Assembly: GCF_017052595.1 (NCBI RefSeq)
Contig: NZ_JAFIDB010000003.1
Location: forward strand, 48,460 to 112,459
Length of the DNA: 64,000 nt
Direction: 5' to 3'
Source: Mycoplasma procyoni
GTDB taxonomy: Bacteria > Bacillota_I > Bacilli_A > Mycoplasmatales > Metamycoplasmataceae
A program made the translations under genes and the position numbers. Positions 21,089-30,945 of this stretch are shown in pieces (the first letter of the stretch is position 1; the number at the start of each line of letters is the position of its first letter). The notes under the pieces are model-generated. The model was not told where the DNA came from. It did no database searches and was given only the letters and a program-made list of their open reading frames with translations.

Positions 21089-21103
21089 TATAAAGGAGAC
21101 AAA

Positions 21104-21598
21104 ATGTATTACAAAAAAGATTTAAAAAGAGTAAATTCAAAAATGCGTTCATTATTTACTTTACTTCTAATTCAATTAGCAATCTCTTTTGCTTTATGAG
21201 TTATAAAAATAGTAAAATGACCAGCACAAAATTTATTTAACATTACAGACAAATTATCAAGCGGGATTTTCTGAATTTCCATCGCTCTAATTATTTTATT
21301 ATTATTAAGTGCTTTTGGTGTTATTTCAACAACAATAGTTGCTTACAAAAAATATAAAGGCTTAAAACTAAATGATCCATATTTTAAACAAAGTGAATCA
21401 TTTGCAAAACTAAAAACCATTTGATTTTTATCAGTTGTTTTAGTTTTTGTTGCAATAATTTTAGACTTTATTCCATATGTTGGATTTTGATTAGATCTTG
21501 CTTCATTAATTTTAGTTTTCTATACTTTAACTAAAACAACAAAGCAAATAAAACCAGAAATCAAGAATCCCTCAAGAAAACCAATAAAACAAAAATAA
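21104..21598 (+). CDS. Integral membrane protein, unknown function
   Basis: A 164-residue protein behind a good AAAGGAGAC ribosome binding site, 15 nt after iscU. It has four hydrophobic segments at about 15-38, 58-82, 103-122 and 126-142, and a lysine-rich C-terminus. It contains several TGA Trp codons. The four-helix build resembles small DUF-type membrane proteins, with no transport or catalytic motif. It probably rides on the iscU transcript. Confidence 0.72.
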
Positions 21599-21662
21599 AC
21601 AAAGAAATACAGCAAGAATTTGTAGGTTCTTTAAGAAAATTTAGAAAAAGAGGCAAACTAAC

Positions 21663-21705
21663 ATAAAGGAAAAACCCTTTATTTAGTTGCTTTTTTTGTG
21701 CCTTT
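21663..21705 (+). terminator. Weak candidate terminator after the core block
   Basis: ATAAAGG / CCTTTAT (21663-21669, 21676-21682) forms a 7-bp stem. The T-run follows only after several bases. Confidence 0.45.
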
Positions 21706-21760
21706 TTTTAAAAATCAAAAAATTTGTTTTTCTTTTTTTTACTTTAGATAATTTCTGTTT

Positions 21761-21775
21761 TATAATTAAATTATG
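21761..21775 (+). promoter_or_regulatory. -10 box abutting the ATG of the RpiR regulator (probable leaderless transcript)
   Basis: TATAAT 21761-21766 ends 6 nt before ATG 21773. There is no Shine-Dalgarno. Confidence 0.6.
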
Positions 21776-22648
21776 AAAATAGAGTCTAAAATTTTTGAAC
21801 CAAAACTACTGGAAAATCTCGATTTTTACGATCTTTCTAGCTCACATCGAAAAATATTTTGAGAAATTGAAAACAACCCTGAAACCTTTATAAATATGAC
21901 AACAACCGAACTTGCAAAAGTGTTGAATATCTCACAATCTACAATCTCCAGATTTGCTAAAAACTTTCATTTTAACAACTTTACACAGCTGCAAATTTAT
22001 GTTTCAAAAAGAATACAATATCTAAAAGATAAAACTTTTGAAATTAAAGAAACTAAAAAAATGTCTCTCAAAGCGACAATGAATAACATTAAGAGTCACT
22101 ATGTTAGTGCGATTGAAAAAACAATTGAAAAACTAAATTCCCAAGAAGAACTGAATAACTACATTAGCACGCTTTTTGAATACAGAGGACTAAACATTAT
22201 TTTTGGAATCGGAGAATCTGCTTTGGTTGCAAACTACTTTGCAAACAATATCAGAAAATTAGGATTTAATGCTATTTTTATCAATGAAATCCATACTTTT
22301 TTCTCTTTTAGCAACTTGCTCAAAACAAAAATGCATGTAACTTTAATTTCTAAAACAATGGATACTTTAGAAATTAAAGCAATTTTAAGATATTTAGAAC
22401 AAAATGAAGTTGCTTATTCAATCTGAACTAAAAATGAAAATTTTAAAAATACAAAAGCCAAAAACAAGATTTTAATTGAGAGTATTGAGCAAAATTACAG
22501 AATTTCAGCAATGGGATCTAAAATTTCTTTCTTTTTAGTTGCTGATATTGCTTTTTCTTATTTAACAAACAAAATTGATAAAGAGAAAATCATTTTCAAA
22601 GACATTGAAAAACCAATCCAAGAGTGAAATAATTTAATCAAAAAATAA
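21773..22648 (+). CDS. RpiR/MurR-family transcriptional regulator
   Basis: A 291-residue protein. The N-terminal HTH_6 helix-turn-helix includes MTTTELAKVLNISQSTISRFAKNF (residues ~42-65). A C-terminal SIS sugar-phosphate-binding domain begins near residue 130 (IFGIGESALVANYF, then GFNAIFINE). RpiR/MurR proteins sense phosphosugars and control amino-sugar catabolism. It is convergent with nagB and next to nagA-murQ and a PTS gene, so it is the likely regulator of this locus, perhaps acting at the inverted repeat 25408-25495. The ligand might be MurNAc-6-phosphate or GlcN-6-phosphate; the sequence does not decide. Confidence 0.88.
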
Positions 22649-22679
22649 ACAACAACCTATTTTTGGTTGTTGTTTTTAG
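22648..22679 (+). terminator. Bidirectional terminator between the regulator and nagB
   Basis: AACAACAACC / GGTTGTTGTT (22648-22657, 22665-22674) with a T-tail on the plus strand. The two flanking genes converge here. Confidence 0.85.
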
Positions 22680-23401
22680 TCTAATAATTCTGCTGCTTCT
22701 TGGTCTAAAATTATTGTAACATCTTTGTGTTTTTGGAGGAAGCTAGCTGGAACATCTGGTGTTATTTTTTGTTTTATTGTTTGATAAATTGCTTTTGATT
22801 TAGATTTTCCTGAAGCAATTAAAATGATTTTTTTAGCTTCAAGAATCGTTCCGATTCCCATTGAAATAGCTGTTTTTGGCATTTGATCTTCTGATTCAAA
22901 ATAAATTTTATTTGATTCAATTGTTTCTTGGGTGAGTTCTACTTCTCTTGTGCGATCACTGTCTTTTGAACCCGGTTCATTGAAGGCGATGTGTCCATTA
23001 ACACCGATTCCAAGAATCATTAGATCAATTCCACCTTTTTGTTTAATTAAATTTTCATATTCTAGTGCATTTTTTTCTATATCACCATTTCCGTTTGGAA
23101 GATTTATATTTTCTTTTTTGATATCTATGTGATTAAAGAGAGTATCATGCATAAAATAGTAATAAGAACACTCGTTTTCTTTAGAAATTCCTATGTATTC
23201 ATCTAAGTTAAAAGATGTAACTTTAGAAAAGGATATTTCTTTATTTTCATACATTTTAATTAGTTGTTTGTATGTTTTTATAGGTGAGCTTCCTGTTGCA
23301 AAACAGATAACAGAATCTGCTTTATTTTTAATTTGTTCTTTGATGATATTTGCAGCTAAAAGTGCTTGTTCATCTGTATTTTTGGTAATTTTTATATTCA
23401 T
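22676..23401 (-). CDS. nagB: Glucosamine-6-phosphate deaminase
   Basis: A 241-residue protein of family length. VICFATGSSPIKTYKQL (substrate loop), VTSFNLDEYIGI, the active-site region GIGVNGHIAFNEPGS, and the C-terminal ASGKSKSKAI are all diagnostic. It converts glucosamine-6-phosphate to fructose-6-phosphate plus ammonia, feeding amino sugars into glycolysis. The start overlaps the nagA stop by 1 nt, and it is the last gene of the murQ-nagA-nagB unit. Confidence 0.95.
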   Translation of the reverse strand: MNIKITKNTDEQALLAANIIKEQIKNKADSVICFATGSSPIKTYKQLIKMYENKEISFSKVTSFNLDEYIGISKENECSYYYFMHDTLFNHIDIKKENINLPNGNGDIEKNALEYENLIKQKGGIDLMILGIGVNGHIAFNEPGSKDSDRTREVELTQETIESNKIYFESEDQMPKTAISMGIGTILEAKKIILIASGKSKSKAIYQTIKQKITPDVPASFLQKHKDVTIILDQEAAELLD

Positions 23402-24507
23402 TATTTCACTTTCTTTCCATCTATATAAACTTCTTTTATTTTTAAATTATTTTTATCTAAAATAACAAAATCAGCTAAAAATCCTTTTTCAATTTGGCCT
23501 AAATTATCAAGTTTTAAATACTTAGCAGAGTTTGTGGAACAGATTTTTATAGCATCGTTGAGACTATAACCGATTTTTACTAAATTAATAAAAGCATCGT
23601 GAATTACAATTCCAGAACCAGCAATTGTTTTGGTGTTTTTTAGAGTAATTAACTTAGCTTTTTTAGTAATTTCTAAACCACCAGAAACGCTATCTCCATC
23701 TTTGTAATAGGCAGGTTTTATAGCATCTGAAACAGCAATAATTTTATTAATATCTTTAATTTGTGTTGTAAATTTAATTGTTTGTTCTGAAATATGAACT
23801 AAATCAAAAATCATTTCTACATAGGAGTTTTGATCCATTAATGCAGCTTGAAGAAGCCCCGGATTTCTTGAGTCTATTCCAGACATTGCATTTCATAAAT
23901 GACAAATAGAATAACAACCATTTGCAAAGTATTTTTGTGCAGTTTTGAGATCAACAGCACTGTGTCCAATTGAAGCAATTATCTCTTTATCTTGAATTTC
24001 TTTTAGCATCTTTAAAGAAACCATTTTAGGATCAAAAGAAAGTTTTTTAAGATTGCTTTCTGAAGCTTTAATTAATTGATTTAAGTTTGTTTTGTTAGCT
24101 TGCTTTAGAAATTCAGTTTTGTGAGCGCCTTTTTTCTCTGTTGAAATAAAAGGCCCTTCAAGGTGAAAACCTAAATTTCTTGAGTATCATTTTTTATTTT
24201 TAGCCATTTTAGAAAGAGAATTTTTTAGTATTTCTCAGTCATTTGTCATTGCCGTAGGCATAAAAGATGTAGTTCCAAGTTTAGCAAGTTTTTTAGAAAT
24301 TTTTGATAATTCTGCTGTTCCATCCATTACATCCATATTATAAATTCCGTGAATGTGTGTGTCTATAAAGCCTGGAACTAAATAGAAATCACCTTGTCCT
24401 TCTTTTTCTTTTATGTCCATTATTGTGTTATTTTCGACAAAAATATCAGCATTATTAATAGTTCTTTCTGGGTTGATTATTGTGACATTTTTAATTATCA
24501 TCTTCAA
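23401..24507 (-). CDS. nagA: N-acetylglucosamine-6-phosphate deacetylase
   Basis: A 368-residue amidohydrolase read through several TGA codons. The metal-binding GFIDTHIHGIYNMDVMDG lies near residue 50, and VSDAIKPAYYKDGD and the C-terminal FVILDKNNLKI are typical. It removes acetate from GlcNAc-6-P to give GlcN-6-P for nagB. Its 5' end overlaps the murQ 3' end by 17 nt, so all three genes are coupled. Length and motifs are complete. Confidence 0.93.
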
Positions 24508-25345
24508 GTGCCTTTCTTAAATTATTTTCATTTTTTCTAAGTATTTTTTTAGCTGTTTCTAAATCAACTTCTTTTTTAATAATGATACAAGAAAGTTTGA
24601 TATTTTTTTCAGATTCAAAGTAAGTTTTTTTAGCAACTTCTTCTTCACAAGCTGTAATTTTTTTGATAATTTCAATACTTCTTTTAACAAGTTTTTCATT
24701 GATTGGATTAACTTCAACCATCATGTTTTCATAAACTTTGTTGTGTTTAATTGCTGTAATAGAAGAAATTGTGTTTAAAACAATTTTCTGTGCTGTAGCT
24801 GCTTTAAGTCTTGTTGAACCCTCAATTAATTCATCTCCTAAATCCAAAAATAACACAATATCACTGTTTTCATAACAATCACCTTTAGCTTTGTTAGTAA
24901 TTAAAACAGTGTGGCAACCTTGTCTTTTTGCTTGAGAAAGAAAACCATTTACATATTTTGTGTTTGCTGAAGCAGAAAGTCCAATAATCAAATCACCTTC
25001 TTTAACTTCGTTTCTGAAAACATCAGAAATTCCTAATTCAAAGTTATCTTCATTTTGTTCTAAAGAACTCAAAACTGCTTCATCACCGCCCGCAATTGAG
25101 TATTTAAATCAGTTTTTTTCATTAAATGTAGGTCAAAAATCAAGTGCATCAACCAATCCAATTCTCCCACTTGTTCCAGCTCCTACATAAAAAACTGTAT
25201 TAGCTCTTTTTATTACTTTAATTGCTAAACTACAAATCTTATAAATAGTGCTTTTTTTATTCTTGATTTCTTTGTGAATTTCATTTGTAGTTTCATTAAA
25301 TAGTTCAATTAATTTTTGTGTACTAAGTTTATCTAAATCTCTCAT
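24491..25345 (-). CDS. murQ: N-acetylmuramic acid 6-phosphate etherase
   Basis: A 284-residue SIS-domain protein. The start at MRDLDKLSTQKLIELFN follows GGAG and fits the family; an in-frame ATG 15 codons upstream lacks a binding site. VFYVGAGTSGRIGLVDA, the IAGGDEAV segment and LIIGLSASANTKYV match MurQ. It cleaves the lactyl ether of MurNAc-6-P to yield GlcNAc-6-P for NagA. Finding it in a wall-less bacterium implies scavenging of peptidoglycan fragments from other bacteria, or a changed substrate. It is divergent from the PTS genes. Confidence 0.92.
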
Positions 25346-25407
25346 TTTTTCTCCAATTAGAAATAAGCAAATAAATTTTAAAATATTCAATTAATAAGAA
25401 TTAAATA

Positions 25408-25495
25408 TGAATAAATTATGCAAATAAAACCAAAAACAAGGGCTTTTTTGATCCTTAAATAATCTGTTTTTGAGTCTCGGTGCATATTTTATTCA
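25408..25495. promoter_or_regulatory. Inverted repeat in the murQ/PTS divergent promoter region, candidate RpiR operator
   Basis: TGAATAAATTATGCA (25408-25422) and the inverted copy TGCATATTTTATTCA (25481-25495) differ at one of 15 positions. They bracket the middle of the 222-nt divergent intergenic region. Paired half-sites suit a dimeric sugar-phosphate regulator such as the RpiR protein at 21773. Confidence 0.5.
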
Positions 25496-25567
25496 TTTTT
25501 AAAAAATGTTTTTATTTTAATAGAAAATTTAGTTGAGCACAAGTTCTGCTCAGAGTGAAAGGTTAAA

Positions 25568-25870
25568 ATGTTTAAAAATAGTAAGTTTAATTTGTCAAAA
25601 TTACACCCAAGTCAATATATTTACATTGTTTTATGAGCATTATTTTTAATTTTTCTTCTAATTATAGTTCTTTTATCCACTCTTTATAGAGTTGATGAAA
25701 CACTACAACGGGAAATGTTAAAACAAGCAAAAGAATTTAAAGCTAATTTAGTTGCTGGTATTGCTTTAGTATTTGTAATTGTGTTGTTTGGTGCAATTAT
25801 TTCTACAACAGTTATTCACGGTTTTGTTTTAAAGAAAGCAAAAGCTAAACAAACAGGAGGTAATAAATAA
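25568..25870 (+). CDS. Small two-TM membrane protein upstream of the PTS transporter
   Basis: A 100-residue protein with hydrophobic segments at about 17-40 and 61-85 and a lysine-rich C-terminus. It begins behind AAAGG. Its stop overlaps the PTS ATG (TAATAAATAATG at 25868-25872), so the two are coupled. No known PTS subunit has this form. It could assist transporter assembly. Function is not recognised. Confidence 0.7.
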
Positions 25871-27546
25871 TGTCTTTAACAAAAAGTTCTCCAAAGCAAA
25901 GTTTCTTTAAATCAACAATGCAAAAACTCGGTAAAATTGGTTCTACTTTAATGTTCCCGATCGCCATTCTACCACTTGCTGCGATCCTTTTAAGAATTGG
26001 AGCAGAAATACCTACAGATACAACTTTTTCTTCAGTTGTACAAAAAATAACAATCACACTTGGTGATTTAGTCTTTTCAAATTTATATATGCTATTTGCT
26101 GTGGCTTTAGCATTTGGTTTCACCAAAGAAAGAAGGGGTGAAGCAGCCTTTGCAGGTTTTATAGCAATGCTTTTAGTTGCTAATTTAGTTCCTTTTTTAG
26201 CAAAATCAATTTATGGTGGAGTTAATTTAGGTGAAACTTGAGTCAAAGATAAAACAGTTGTTCTTGGATTTGAGGCTTTATTTAGAGGAAAATTCGAAGA
26301 TGTTTTAGGTAAAAACGTGCTTACAGGAATTATTGTTGGTTCATTTGTTGCTTGAATTTACAATAGAACAAGCAATGTTGAATTACCTAAAGTATTAGGA
26401 TTTTTCTCTGGAAAAAGACTAATTCCTGCGCTTGCAATTATCTTTGCGGCAATTTTTTCAATTTTCTATGCAATCATTTTCCCTTGAGTGGCTTTTGTAA
26501 TCTTTAAGCTTTCAAAAGCACTTTCTGATGCAACTGCACCAGGAGAAGAAGCAACAGCTTCGGTGAGATTTACAAGAGCTTCAATTATGGGAGTTTATGG
26601 TTTTCTAAACAGATTATTAATTCCTTTTGGATTACACCACATTCCAAATAATATCTTCTGATTCCAATTAGGAGAACATGTTTCTGCAAGCGATGCTACT
26701 AAAACAGTAAACGGAGACATCTTCATTTTCTTACAAGGTGCTGCTAAAAATAATCCAGGAGGATTATTCCAAGCAGGATTCTTCCCAATGATGATGTTTG
26801 GTTTACCAGCATTAGTAGGAGCTTTTGTTTTCACAGCAGAAAACAAAGTGCAAAGAACAAGAGTTGTAGCTTTATTTGGTTCAGCTGCTATTGTTAGTTT
26901 CTTATCAGGAATTACAGAACCAATTGAATTTGCTTTTCTATATGTTTCCCCACTATTATATGTAATCCACGCTGTGCTAACAGGGGTATTTGCATTTATT
27001 ACTGGAGCATTTGGAATTCAAATTGGATTTGGATTCTCCGCTGGATTAATGGACTATTTAATTAGTATTCCTAAATCATTAGCTATCATTAATGAATCAG
27101 GATTTAAAGGTGCTGCAAAAGTATTTGCAAATCCAGGATGAATTCTTGCAATTGGAGCAGCCGCAGCTGCATCATACTTCTTTATTGGTACATTTATGAT
27201 CAAAAAATTCAACTTAAATACACCAGGAAGAGGAACGGGAATTATTCAAGTTAGTGAAGATGATTCTTCAGCTACAGAAACAAAACAAAGTGGTTCTTTA
27301 TCTAAAAAAGCTAGAGAAATAGTTAAAGGATTTGGTGGATGAGATAACATCGAAGAATACAATAACTGTTCAACTAGATTAAGATACATTGTTAAAGATG
27401 GTTCAAAAGTAAATGAAGAAGCCATTAAAAAGGCAGGAGCTTTTGGAGTTGTAAAAATTTCTGACAATTCATTCCAAGCAATCATCGGGGTTGAAGCAGA
27501 AGCACTTAACAATGAAATTAGCTCTAATAAAGGTGAAGAACTTTAA
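25870..27546 (+). CDS. PTS amino-sugar/glucose-type transporter, EIICB
   Basis: A 558-residue protein. Residues 20-450 form an EIIC channel of the glucose/GlcNAc/MurNAc family, with FPIAILPLAAILLRIG near the start and LSGITEPIEFAFLYVSPLLY as the signature. The C-terminal EIIB domain carries the phosphorylated cysteine C500 in NNCSTRLRY. An EIIA domain is absent, so a separate protein must supply phosphate. The locus (MurNAc-6-P etherase, NagA, NagB, RpiR regulator) suggests MurNAc or GlcNAc as substrate. MurP-type transporters also lack EIIA, which favours MurNAc slightly. Confidence 0.9.
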
Positions 27547-27552
27547 TAAACA

Positions 27553-27583
27553 AAACTAATCATTCGTGGTTAGTTTTTTTACT
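27553..27583 (+). terminator. Intrinsic terminator of the PTS unit
   Basis: AAACTAATCA / TGGTTAGTTT (27553-27562, 27567-27576) with a stable TTCG tetraloop, then a T-run. Confidence 0.85.
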
Positions 27584-27602
27584 GTTTTGTAAAGCGATAA
27601 AG

Positions 27603-27632
27603 AAAAAGCATTAGTCAAAATTAATGCTTTTT
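27603..27632 (-). terminator. Terminator of the minus-strand AlbA/nucleotidyltransferase unit
   Basis: The 11-bp stem AAAAAGCATTA / TAATGCTTTTT (27603-27613, 27622-27632) has U-runs on both strands. The stop codon of the minus-strand gene lies inside it. Confidence 0.75.
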
Positions 27633-29071
27633 GTTTTCTTTGTTTAGTTTGTAAAATCTGTTTTTATTAGCACCAAATGAAATTAACAATCCCTCTTTTG
27701 TGAAATTTGCAAGAACTTCTCTTGTTCTTGATGATTTTGTTCCTAAAATTTCTTGAGCTTCCTTTGAAGTAATGGTTTCTTTTTGGTTTAAAAAATTCTC
27801 GATTCCCATTCAAAAAATGTCTTTTTTCTTTTTGTTTCAACTGTGATTGAAATTTAAATTTGGTGTCTTTTTTGGTGCGGTATCAGTATTTATTGTTATG
27901 TTATTGGAATTATTTTTTTGGTAATTTAAGTTTCACAGTGTAGTTTTAAAGAAATACTCATCAGAGTAGAAAGTAGGCATTTTATCTTCACTAAAATTTT
28001 CTTCTTTTTTGTATGAATTTATGATTTTATCAAAATCCATTCCCCTTCTTTTCATTAAGTCAAGTTCTGAAAAAACATTTGCTATTATTGGATTTCTTAA
28101 TGAAGAGTGGATGTTTTGAATATTTAGATCCTGAATTTTTAATCTATCAAACATCCCACCTGGAGAAACGATTTCAATCCTATTGTCAAAGATATAAACA
28201 AATATTTCAGAACCTTTTATTAAGTAATCTCTATGTATCAATGCATTAACATAGCTTCTTGAATTGCTCTTTCTGGATAATCAGGATATTCGAATCTAAA
28301 TATTTCTCCTATTCGTCACTTTTTAGATGTATTTAGTTTAATAAAGTGAATTGCATCTTTTAGTTGTTTAACTAAATTTCCTTCGAGTTCAATATCATCT
28401 ATAGCTTCAATTAGGCCGTTACTTTTATCCAACCCATTCCAACGTGTACAAATTATTTTTGCTTGCATCAAAAAGGATTCATCACATAGAAGTAATCCTG
28501 CATTAGTTAAATAGCCATCATTCAAAACCAACCCTAAAGATTTTAGATCTTTATCTGTAATTTCAGTGAAAGTCTTTGATTTAAAAGCGTGTTTAAGGCC
28601 TATGAAGGTAGTTTCTGTAATCTTAACATCAGATTTTAAAGAATCGTAAGTTTGGTTAATTCCTTTTAAGGTTAGATAATTATATATACTATTTTTTGCT
28701 TCTATTGTTTCATTTCCTGTTCTTATAAAGGTTTTTCTTTTTCCGTCTTTTACAAGAAAATAAGGAGTTGAAGAACCTTCTTCGACAGAAACAACTATAT
28801 ATTTTAATCCTTTATATTCTTTTATTTCAAGTTTATAATCAACAAGAGGTTCAATATAATCTTTAATACTTCTGGAAATAAAATCCAAATCTTCTTTAGC
28901 ATTAGATAAACCGAGGATTTCATCATTGTCTGAAATTCCGAAAATTAAAATCCCTCCACCTTTATTTGCAAATGCGGAAATTGTTTTAAGTCAATGATCT
29001 ACTTTTTTTCTTTCAACTCTTTCTTTTTTCTCGTAAAAATTAGTTTCTCCTATTATTTCTATCAATTCCAT
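27621..29071 (-). pseudogene. AlbA_2/Schlafen-type putative DNA-binding protein, frameshifted
   Basis: The ATG with first base 29071 follows GAGGAG. The N-terminus (KKVDHWLKTISAFANKGGGI, then LIFGISDNDEI) is the AlbA_2/Schlafen-like domain. A winged-helix tail (ITSKEAQEILGTKSSRTREVL) ends the protein. About 480 residues would be expected. Near 28251-28257 the frame breaks: upstream it reads AIQEAM and then stops, while the conserved ALIHRDYLIKGSE resumes in another frame. Adding one base (GCTATG to GCTTATG) restores a continuous protein. The break is not in a homopolymer. It is either a recent inactivation or a base-calling error. The gene is last in a minus-strand operon with two nucleotidyltransferase modules. 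Confidence 0.8.
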
Positions 29072-29092
29072 TTCGCTCCTCAATTTTCTCGA

Positions 29093-29605
29093 TTATCATA
29101 CTGTTTGATTTTTTGGTCAAGTTTTTCTTGAACCAGAGATTTTCTCGATTCAGTCTAACATATTTTCTTTTGTATATATCTTGGCAAATTCCGGATATCT
29201 TTTTTTGAAGATTCTTAAGGTTTTTTCTCAATCTTCTTCCATGTTTCGATCATAAATATATCAGCCACTTTCTGATCAGTTATAGCCACTTTTGTTTTCG
29301 TTTTCTGCAAAGAATTTGAGTAAATATCCATGAATATAAAACTTATCGATTTTGTCTAATTTCTTTAAATCATGAAATAGATTAGGAATGTAAATGATGT
29401 CTTCAGGATAGTCTCATTGCACAACTAAATAGTGTTGATCGGGATTGTTTGTGATATAAACTGTTCTATCTTCATCTCTGTTTTGAATAAAGAACAAGAT
29501 ATCTTTATCACCCATTTTGACATGAATGTTTTTTCTTCTTGTTACATTTCAATAATTAGGAACAAATCCTCTTTCTTTAAATCATAAGCTAGGTGGTTTT
29601 TTCAT
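29093..29605 (-). CDS. Partner protein of the AbiEii-like nucleotidyltransferase, module 1b
   Basis: A 170-residue protein of a family found five times in this window. Shared features are RNIHVK at about residue 25, DILFF, an R-VYITN segment, W-YPEDIIYIPNL, LDKIDK-YIHGYLLKF, a W-ES block, and a C-terminal KKRYPEF followed by LDWI-KIS. Many Trp codons are TGA. The start lies 17 nt inside the upstream nucleotidyltransferase gene, so synthesis is coupled. In toxin-antitoxin logic this would be the antitoxin or a co-factor. I know no named family for it. Confidence 0.78.
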
Positions 29606-30416
29606 TTTGCTCCTTTAAGATGCCTTCAAATACAGATGATAAATATTTATTATAATCAAAAGAATTTATGTTTAATTGCGATTTTTCAATTTTTCTTTCT
29701 ATGCTTGAGTGTATATCTTTAGAATAAAAATATTCAACAAAATAACTTAAATACTGTTTTAAGTTTTTATTAAAAAGCGATTGATCAAACATTAATTCTA
29801 AATTTCTTAAGACTTCTTTATCGTTATATTGAAAGGTTTTTGTAAATCAGATGATATCTATTAATATTTTTATTTCATCATCAGATCTAAAGAGATCTAA
29901 ATTTGAGTTTTCTGTTATTAAATGTTTGTTTACTTTAGTAACTTTTCTTAAACTCAATATTTTATTAGCAATGTATTTTTCAATATTGTATGTTTGGATT
30001 TTGATGTTTTCTCCCTCAAATTCAAAGTTTTCATCTTCAATTTTGTATTTATCAAAATCAATAATGATATCAACTTCGAGGTTTGAAATCACTTTTCTAT
30101 CATTTAACTTTTTGATTTTGAAAAAGAATTTATTTTCTGTTTCAAAATTATCTTCATTTAATTCGATTAATATTTCTTTGTCTTTTGCAAAAATATCATG
30201 TAATATTTGCTCTATTTCTTTTGTTTTAGATTCAATAAATTTTAGATTAAGATCTAAATCTTTAGGTAATATATAATAAACAATACCTTGATTTCTTGCT
30301 TTGATATCTATTGATTTAGAACCTTCTAAAACAAAATCTTTGTGATATTTTGAACTAAAGATTCTATAAACGACAAAGTCTAAAAAGTACTGTTTTTTCT
30401 GTGTTTTTTTGTCCAT
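29589..30416 (-). CDS. AbiEii/MenT-like nucleotidyltransferase, module 1b
   Basis: A 275-residue protein. FVLEGSKSIDI (the G-S nucleotidyltransferase motif) is followed by YYILPKDLDLNL with the D-x-D metal-binding pair, a LEVDIIID strand, and QTYNIEKYIANKI-LRKV with FRSDDEIKILIDII. This is the layout of AbiEii (PF08843) toxins, which transfer nucleotides, in known MenT cases onto tRNA. The C-terminal helical part is divergent. The paralogue at 30929-31768 lies two genes upstream. The 3' end overlaps its partner by 17 nt. Confidence 0.8.
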
Positions 30417-30435
30417 TTTACTCCTTGTTTAAATT

Positions 30436-30945
30436 TTAATCATTAGTTGGTTCTGGTCATCTTCATCTTCTTCCTGAAATCTTAAATAATCACTCTAAAA
30501 TATTTTCTTGAGTTATAAATTCAGAAAATTCAGGATATCTCTTTTTAAGAATTCTTGAGATTCGTTGTCAATCAGGACTTTGGTAAAGAGTCATGATGTA
30601 ATCATTGCTTTCATACCAATTGTATCCGCTTTTATTTTCGTTTTCTGCAAAGAATTTTAGTAAAAATGCATGAATATAAACTTTATCTATTTTGTCTAAT
30701 TTCTTTAAGTCATGAAATAAATTTGGTACATAAATAATATCTTCAGGATAGTACATATCTTGAACGATTCTTTGTTGCTTTGGGTCTGTTGTAATGTAGA
30801 AAGTTCTGAATTGATCTCTGTCTTGAATGAAAAACAGAATATCTTTATCTCCTAATTTAACATGAATGTTTCTGCGTCTTGTTACATTGACATAGTTTTC
30901 TCTAAAACCGCGCTCTTTTATAAATAAATTAACTGCTTTGGCCAT
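30436..30945 (-). CDS. Partner protein of the AbiEii-like nucleotidyltransferase, module 1a
   Basis: A 169-residue member of the same partner family: NVTRRRNIHVKLGDKDILFF, TFYITTDPKQQ, YYPEDIIYVPNL, LDKIDKVYIHAFLLKFF, SPDW, KKRYPEF and LEW. It differs from module 1b mainly in the first 15 residues. The start overlaps the upstream nucleotidyltransferase by 17 nt, exactly as in module 1b. That fixed arrangement supports a two-gene functional unit. Confidence 0.78.

Noticed and set aside
29040..29231. Minus-strand frame of 63 codons between the partner gene and the AlbA-type gene
   Set aside because: It is an alternative frame of the 3' end of the partner gene at 29093-29605, whose family pattern is clear.
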